This document shows positions 17,901 through 21,134 of a stretch of DNA of 21,134 nt, one piece after another. This stretch comes from JBMONI01 sp049324575 (GTDB lineage: Bacteria > Omnitrophota > Omnitrophia > Omnitrophales > Aquincolibacteriaceae). Position 1 is the first letter of the stretch. The number at the start of each line of letters is the position of its first letter. The stretch spans positions 1-21,134 of the forward strand of contig JBMONI010000010.1 in assembly GCA_049324575.1 (NCBI GenBank), written 5' to 3'. Under the pieces are notes generated by a model, which did not search any database, was not told the DNA's origin, and saw only the letters and a program-made list of their open reading frames with translations. Position numbers and translations under genes: made by a program.

Positions 17901-18323
17901 GGCGCGAAGCACTTCCTTCAGGCGTTCCTTGTCCGGGAAACTGCGGAAGATCCCGGGATCGAGTTCGGAGGCCGCGCCTTCGACCGCCACCGTGCGAACG
18001 CCGTATTGCTTGCGGAAATAGCCGAGAAGGCGGTGGATCGAAAGCTGCGCGTCGGGGATCGCGTGCGCGTCCTGAAGAAGAAAAACAAAACCGGGATTCT
18101 GCCCTTGGTTTCTCTCGACCAGAACGCCGAGTTCCGGCGGTAGCCGGACCGCGGACGCGGTCACCGGAACTTCCGTTCTTTTCTCATGGATCTCAAGCCG
18201 GGGACCTGAAAAGGCTGCCGTCCCTTGGGAAGGGAATGCCAGAACATCGGTCACCAGAAAGACGAGGACGGTCAACAGCGCAGAAATCCTTACGCCGACG
18301 TAGAGACGCTTGTCGCGTCGCAT
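14943..18323 (-). CDS. Exported, membrane-anchored TraB/TIKI-like protein, paralogue A
   Basis: 1126 aa, ATG at 18323 with GGGAGGAT (18331-18338) ahead of it. An N-terminal signal or anchor lies at residues 12-30. The first domain carries LLQDAHAIPDAQ (H87), VAVEG (E115) and IAGGFHSEG (H548), matching the histidine, glutamate and GxxH pattern of TraB/TIKI-type proteins; a hydrolase role is only suggested. Low-complexity inserts derived from DNA repeats interrupt it (about 263-303, 440-540 and 615-645). RSELR (741), RAETR (773) and RAEIR (874) follow. Directly after RAEIR comes a membrane hairpin (about 881-927), then RQKRL and a roughly 190-residue helical domain I do not recognise. The gene ends in TAG, and the giant gene continues in the same frame, so the two may be one interrupted gene. 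It lies 195 nt after the response regulator. Confidence 0.9.
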   Translation of the reverse strand: MRRDKRLYVGVRISALLTVLVFLVTDVLAFPSQGTAAFSGPRLEIHEKRTEVPVTASAVRLPPELGVLVERNQGQNPGFVFLLQDAHAIPDAQLSIHRLLGYFRKQYGVRTVAVEGAASELDPGIFRSFPDKERLKEVLRALHEKGELTGVASAAIFLEEGMDFAGVEDWKLYEEGLRLYQEAMKAGPEIGAILKQEAQRQEAEKKSIYNEKLYAIDQALEAFHGDHANLLETLKTLAAVKRPAKGSELEVILKEGERAEETSEKDRRAGWDNQNSRRAGLNKQDDSRAGLNKQDDSRAGLNLPYKGVSTEVEVKQLAARILTALKALPESKEKQAKLARFNAEAQKFSTGQVTAHAYGLFLQEVAEREKIALDLSSHLAGLIGDARRMRDIKGTRFFDAFEAYARSVKASLYKNEEEKNLDKASEELSLAKRFAALELSREDWKRVRSMEFGAWRHALTQDKTPNAELPTPDLLKAHFAFYQNAEARDEAFFKNIVKLMGKEARSPEFGDRRHVLTQDRTPNAELLTPDLKKAKRPQAVLFIAGGFHSEGVIERLREAGISYALVMPKIGTVPEHSTYREHMEGRLSWKDYYEAEQGKISVYKAFVRYVRDQLLQVRSSEPGVRSRIWGPKQDSLLLTPNSRLLKAWRDQILLDLADQNRLAEAAHYTRFIDEIRATGRLSAETAARLSRMDRFLDGLKKLEAEHRITQEHIRALLQPSTILDGHTANVLVPGGQLKVGRSELRMDRSDLEIRSGGIVSERRTPSPGLTTPRAETRLEVPIIAETEVPAHLSWIVYPEGSDTGFLAVSKENHPGQIFLRIFYPGRPTVETRVQKGDHVRHYGLGLEVTALKERSLFIRMIPRADAGPVKPEPRAEIRRLVGTGVFTAIAAAAAYGFNFMGWLPGLWIAGISGGIALFLLTGYLVRQKRLGQWKTLAKKRAKPVMNEKVMEQNRKLAYQALEQTIRGFEPEFGLSPGGFLKILDHYGLLVEGAEEFRGRLFRDLFNAPAELQDRIVSWKGYLSSVTVKRSKELGDWKAVANKILGFILRDMYEEGPIKNTTPATLMMIRDPHSKLDPEIKRKVNVNSFQFFDYSFREADYRRVVIANEEIRKLNQGLTGEEAEHRG
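16011..16072. repeat. Partial GAACTCCGA-rich mini-element
   Basis: It contains the block GAGTTCGGCGTTCGGAG (16031-16047) shared with the longer elements at 16732-16817 and 16903-16989, but the core and right arm are not conserved. The minus strand reads it in frame as SERRTPSPGLTTP, just before the motif RAETR. Confidence 0.55.
16392..16477. repeat. Intragenic GAACTCCGA-rich mini-element, variant copy
   Basis: The left arm has GTCGGGAGTTGGGAGTCAGG, the core has diverged (TGTTTTGGGCCCCAAATACG), and the right arm has CTCCGAACTCCGGGCTCCGA. The minus-strand protein reads through it as VRSSEPGVRSR and LLLTPNSRLL, between two parts of the TIKI-like protein. Confidence 0.75.
16732..16817. repeat. 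Intragenic GAACTCCGA-rich mini-element
   Basis: This is the right-hand copy of the element at 23-108 and identical to it. It lies immediately downstream of the GGFH-bearing strand on the plus map, that is, N-terminal to it in the protein. Confidence 0.8.
16903..16989. repeat. Intragenic GAACTCCGA-rich mini-element
   Basis: This is the right-hand copy of the element at 194-280 and identical to it. It is separated from the previous element by about 85 bp of ordinary coding sequence. Confidence 0.8.
17409..17538. repeat. 30-bp in-frame tandem repeat with a 26-bp palindrome, right copy
   Basis: It is identical to 700-829: four 30-bp units at 17419-17538 and a perfect palindrome at 17409-17434. 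It encodes the RAGLNKQDDS repeats of paralogue A. Confidence 0.9.
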
Positions 18324-18518
18324 GGATGAGATCCTCCCGCGATCTTAGTCCGTGAGATTTAAAACTTGCCGAAAAGATGCCTGAAAGACCGCCAAGAATC
18401 CAAAGAAAAGCGGCGGAAGGAAAAAAAGAAGGCCTGAGAGGAATGATTAGAAGCGATTAATCCGGGAAAGGGCGCCGCCCGGCTCGTCGACGCCGAAAAG
18501 CCTCGGGAGCAATGCGGC
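18324..18518 (-). promoter_or_regulatory. Intergenic region upstream of the TIKI-like/giant gene pair
   Basis: This 195-nt gap lies between the response-regulator stop and the ATG at 18323. It ends in a good ribosome-binding site. A short GC hairpin (minus strand GGGCGGCGCCC followed by TTT) lies about 45 nt after the regulator stop but is too weak to call a terminator. TTTTAAAT and TAAGAT stretches near 18345-18365 might be part of a promoter. No repeat of the 1754/1820 palindrome is present here. A separate promoter or read-through from the two-component genes is equally possible. Confidence 0.4.
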
Positions 18519-19286
18519 TCAGATCCCTTTGAGGCAATGGTTTAGCGCTTTCACGTAACGCTTGGAAAGCGGGATCTTCAGATTCTCCGGATGGCTGAAA
18601 TGGATCTCGTAATTCCCGTGGAAAGCCGGCGATACTTTTTTGATCTTGTCCACGTTCGCGATATATTCCCGGTGGACCAGGACGAATTTCTCGGGATCCA
18701 GGAATTCGGTCAGATCCTTGAAGGTCGATCGGACCAGCATTTCCTCATCCTGTACGCGCACGAGCGTTTCGGAATATTTGATCGAGAAATAAAAAATATC
18801 CGCGGGGTCCACGATGATGCGGTCCCGTGACTTGCGGCGGAAGGCGACGATCTTCTTGAGGCTTTTTTTGTCGACCAGTTCCTGGATAAGCCCGAGCAGC
18901 GATTCCCTGGACTCCTCTTTCTTCGCCAGCCTTTTTTCGATCCGCTCCAGCGTCTTCGCGATGCGGCCTTCTTCAAAAGGCTTGAGGATATAATCCACGG
19001 CGTTCTTTTCGAACGCTTCGATCGCGTACTGGTTATACGCCGTCACGAACACGATCAGCGGAGCCTCCGGACGGGCGGAAAGTTCCGCCGCGACCTCCAA
19101 GCCTGTTTTCCCCGGCATCTCGATATCGAGAAAAAGGACTTCCGGTCTCTCGCGCGTCACTTTTTCAAGCGCCTCGGTCCCGCCCGAAGCCTGGCCGATC
19201 ACCTCGAACCCGGGGTGCTTCAGGATCTCCTTTTCAAGACGCTTGCATGCCATCGGCTCATCGTCAGCGATCAGAACACGAATCAT
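18519..19286 (-). CDS. LytTR-family response regulator
   Basis: 255 aa from the ATG at 19286. I prefer this start to one 45 nt upstream, because it gives the standard receiver beginning MIRVLIADDEP and lies 5 nt after the kinase stop. Receiver domain, residues 1-120: acid pair D8/D9, phospho-acceptor D54 in LFLDIEMPG, T82 in FVTAYNQYA and K102 in ILKPF. A charged linker follows, then a LytTR DNA-binding domain from about 147, with FYFSIKYSETLVRV, FVLVHREYIANVDKI and IPLSKRYVKAL. Members of this family bind paired direct repeats in promoters and are phosphorylated by LytS-type kinases. The partner is the gene just upstream; targets are not known, and the neighbouring giant gene cluster is an obvious candidate. 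Confidence 0.96.
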   Translation of the reverse strand: MIRVLIADDEPMACKRLEKEILKHPGFEVIGQASGGTEALEKVTRERPEVLFLDIEMPGKTGLEVAAELSARPEAPLIVFVTAYNQYAIEAFEKNAVDYILKPFEEGRIAKTLERIEKRLAKKEESRESLLGLIQELVDKKSLKKIVAFRRKSRDRIIVDPADIFYFSIKYSETLVRVQDEEMLVRSTFKDLTEFLDPEKFVLVHREYIANVDKIKKVSPAFHGNYEIHFSHPENLKIPLSKRYVKALNHCLKGI

Positions 19287-19291
19287 GGGTC

Positions 19292-20881
19292 TCACCCTGT
19301 TTCCTTTCTTGGGATCGTTACGGTCACACACGTCCCTCGGTCTTTTCCGCCCTCGAATTGGAGGCCGTAAGCACGGCCATAAATACGGACCAGCCTTTCA
19401 TGGATGTTCTTCAGTCCGATCCCCGACTCCGCGGGCCCTTCGCCAGCCAGGATCTTCTGAAAATAGCCCTCGCTCATCCCGACGCCGTCATCGCGAACGC
19501 GCATGACGATCTCTTTGGCGTCCGCCGTGACCGAGACTTCCACGGTCCCACCGGCCTCTTTTTTCCCGACGCCGTGCTTGACCGCATTCTCGACCAAGGG
19601 CTGCAGGACCAGGATCGGGATCTTCCGGTCCCAATCGTCCTCGGGGACCGAAAGATGAAAATGGAACTTCAGGCGGTCCTGAAACCTCGCCTTTTCCAGA
19701 TCACAATAATTATCGACATAGGCCATCTCTTCTTTGAGCGTCACCCGATCCTCTTCGCGCTTCATCGCCCGGCGGAGAAAATGCGCAAGGCGCACGATCA
19801 AGTGCTCCGTTTTCGCAGCTTTTTCATCCGCCGCGAAGCTTGCGATGACGTTCAGCGAATTGAAGATAAAATGCGGGTTCATCTGCGCCTGAAAATGAAG
19901 GAGTTGGGCCTTCAGGAGATCGCTCTCAAGCCTCGCCTTTGTGACCCGCTGGACCACAAGAGAGACGATCTTCAGGAAAAACCAGAGCGTCAGCCCGTCC
20001 ATGACGATATGGGCCGCGAAAAAGGCCGGGACGATCGCCGGCGGGACCATGCGCCAGAAAAAAACATAGGCCATCAGCCCGTGCAATAGTCCGATCAACG
20101 CACCGGTCAGGATGGCGACACGGTCGCGCCCAAGCTGGCGGCTGAGCCAAAGCCCCATCAGCGCCCCCGCCGTTCCGCCGACCGTATAGATCCAGATGTA
20201 ATGATAGAACTGGGATTCAAAAAGCCAGCGGAAAAGCCCCGTCACGAGTCCCGCCAGGATCCCGCTGAAGAATCCTCCGAAGATCCCCGCCAGGACCGAG
20301 AGCAAAAAGGCAATATCGAGGACCGCGAGATCAAGCTTTCCGAAACGCATGAAATCGAGGACCAGAATACCGATCGCCACCGCCGAAAAAAGCATCCCGG
20401 TATAAAGCGTGCCGATCATCGTGAACCGCCGGGCCTCGATCATGCGGCCGTAATAACGGGAAGACGAGAACGCATACGCGAAGATCAGAAGGTAAAGGAA
20501 TTTCTGGATGAGATCGATCAGGAATTCGAGCCAGACTGAGCGAAGCTCGGCGCGGGAAGCCGATCGGCCGGCCGCCCTGCCCCCGGTCCTGTGCATGTCG
20601 GCGGTCAACGTCAGGAGCGCCGTTTCAGCCTCGGCATATCTCTGAGCGCGGACCAGAGAGGCGGCATCCCGAAGACGGGCGACCGCATCGGCCTTCGCGG
20701 CATTTTCCGCTTCGAGACCGTTCACGAGGATCTTGGCTTCCTCGTATTTTGCAAGGACCCGGGCCGGCTCTTTCGGCGCTTCGTCGTCCGCCGCCCGGGA
20801 CACCGCCGTAAAAGTCCCCAGAAAAAGAACGAGAAGGAGCACGGCTTTCAGAAAATGCTTGGATAAAAAACAGGCTCTCAT
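19292..20881 (-). CDS. LytS/YehU-type sensor histidine kinase with 5TM-like sensor domain
   Basis: 529 aa. The ATG at 20881 overlaps the previous gene's stop (TGATG), with GAGG four bases before it; a TTG one codon earlier is less likely. A signal peptide (hydrophobic core about 11-24) is followed by a roughly 85-residue helical exported region, then RAELR at 110-114, directly before membrane segments at about 117-310. These include GGFFSGILAGLVTGLFRWLF, typical of the LYT five-helix sensor. Kinase: H337 in QMNPHFIFNSLN, N432 in PLVENAVKHG, G1 box DDGVGM at 464-469 and G2 box GIGLKNIHERL near 487. All catalytic elements are present, so it should phosphorylate the regulator downstream. The exported helical segment plus the R-[AS]-E-x-R motif is not part of the usual LytS design and is shared with the giant gene. 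Confidence 0.95.
   Translation of the reverse strand: MRACFLSKHFLKAVLLLVLFLGTFTAVSRAADDEAPKEPARVLAKYEEAKILVNGLEAENAAKADAVARLRDAASLVRAQRYAEAETALLTLTADMHRTGGRAAGRSASRAELRSVWLEFLIDLIQKFLYLLIFAYAFSSSRYYGRMIEARRFTMIGTLYTGMLFSAVAIGILVLDFMRFGKLDLAVLDIAFLLSVLAGIFGGFFSGILAGLVTGLFRWLFESQFYHYIWIYTVGGTAGALMGLWLSRQLGRDRVAILTGALIGLLHGLMAYVFFWRMVPPAIVPAFFAAHIVMDGLTLWFFLKIVSLVVQRVTKARLESDLLKAQLLHFQAQMNPHFIFNSLNVIASFAADEKAAKTEHLIVRLAHFLRRAMKREEDRVTLKEEMAYVDNYCDLEKARFQDRLKFHFHLSVPEDDWDRKIPILVLQPLVENAVKHGVGKKEAGGTVEVSVTADAKEIVMRVRDDGVGMSEGYFQKILAGEGPAESGIGLKNIHERLVRIYGRAYGLQFEGGKDRGTCVTVTIPRKETG
20540..20554 (-). other. RAELR motif in the histidine kinase
   Basis: Codons CGC GCC GAG CTT CGC encode residues 110-114, six residues before the first membrane helix of the sensor domain. 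This is the same motif and the same position relative to a membrane helix as in the giant protein. Confidence 0.85.
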
Positions 20882-21134
20882 CAATCCTCAGATACGGGTT
20901 GGTTATCGCCATTCACCGTCGAGGAGGTCCCGACCATGGCAGGCGCCTTTTGGATCCCTTTGACCTTCACGGTCTTGCTTTCTTCCTTATATCGGTCCGA
21001 CGGAAGCTCGGCTTGAGGAAACGCTTCTTCCGGGACCGCCTTTCTCCGGGGTGCCATGGCCATTTGCTCCGCAAGCCAGTTCTCGAAAAGGGCGTTCAGA
21101 TCCAAGGCCCCGCCGCCCACCTGCGCCAGGTACA
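20881..21134 (-). CDS. C-terminal end of an unrecognised protein (5' end off the window)
   Basis: The frame is open from the window edge to TGA at 20881-20883, giving 83 residues. A GTG at 21120 is possible as a start, but the frame continues upstream (YLAQ before it), so a truncated longer gene is more likely. The piece reads as a helical segment (LDLNALFENWLAEQMAMAP) followed by a charged, Pro/Ser-rich tail with no membrane segment. I do not recognise it. Its stop overlaps the kinase ATG, so the two are probably translationally coupled and in one operon. Confidence 0.6.
   Translation of the reverse strand, partial: YLAQVGGGALDLNALFENWLAEQMAMAPRRKAVPEEAFPQAELPSDRYKEESKTVKVKGIQKAPAMVGTSSTVNGDNQPVSED

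Larger units (their letters stand above)
16710..18029. repeat. 1320-bp identical direct repeat, right copy
   Basis: This is the second copy of the repeat found at the left edge. It lies wholly inside the coding region of the 1126-aa protein (roughly codons 99-538). Because it is internal and about 3.1 kb from the right edge, it is not a simple overlap of the two window ends. It may be a recent duplication, a gene-conversion tract or an assembly join at a repeat. Confidence 0.95.

Noticed and set aside
18430..18518. Rho-independent terminator after the response regulator
   Set aside because: The only hairpin (GGGCGGCGCCC then TTT) has a four-base stem and three T residues; the longer T run nearby has no stem before it.

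Overview
The window is a bacterial, fairly GC-rich segment in which every gene I can support reads on the minus strand, so the biological 5' end is at the right edge. There are no tRNA, rRNA, transposase or CRISPR features. The very large open frame, the paralogous secreted TraB/TIKI-like proteins and the scattered repeats remind me of uncultivated giant-gene bacteria such as Omnitrophota. That placement is inference only; nothing in the window fixes the phylum.

Layout, in transcription order. (1) 21134-20881: the C-terminal end of an unrecognised protein. (2) 20881-19292: a LytS-type membrane histidine kinase, whose start overlaps the stop of the previous gene. (3) 19286-18519: a LytTR-type response regulator, 5 nt after the kinase. 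(4) A 195-nt gap. (5) 18323-14943: a 1126-aa exported protein with a TraB/TIKI-like domain, a transmembrane hairpin and an unknown C-terminal domain. (6) 14927-1848: a 4359-aa giant protein in exactly the same reading frame as gene 5, separated from it only by one TAG codon and five sense codons. (7) A 233-nt gap carrying two near-identical perfect palindromes. (8) 1614-1: the first 538 codons of a paralogue of gene 5. Over 1320 bp it is base-for-base identical to gene 5, but its first 98 residues are diverged.

The most striking signal is a short motif, R-[AS]-E-[V/L/A/I]-R. It occurs 15 times in the giant protein, from residue 974 to three residues before its end. With one variant (RAETR) it occurs three times in gene 5, and once in the histidine kinase. 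It repeatedly sits just before membrane segments or at domain edges, and its codons vary, so it looks conserved as protein rather than as DNA. The giant protein also carries a zinc-protease motif (HEGNH), an HD-phosphohydrolase-like domain and a receiver-like domain with its canonical residues. My working hypothesis is a membrane-anchored multidomain or polyprotein sensory complex. The repeated motif would be a processing, docking or sorting signal, and the adjacent LytS/LytTR pair would share the system. Processing is not proven by anything here.

Small repeats have also entered these genes in frame: about 85-bp GAACTCCGA-rich elements (with one shorter relative) and a 30-bp tandem repeat with a 26-bp palindrome at its end.
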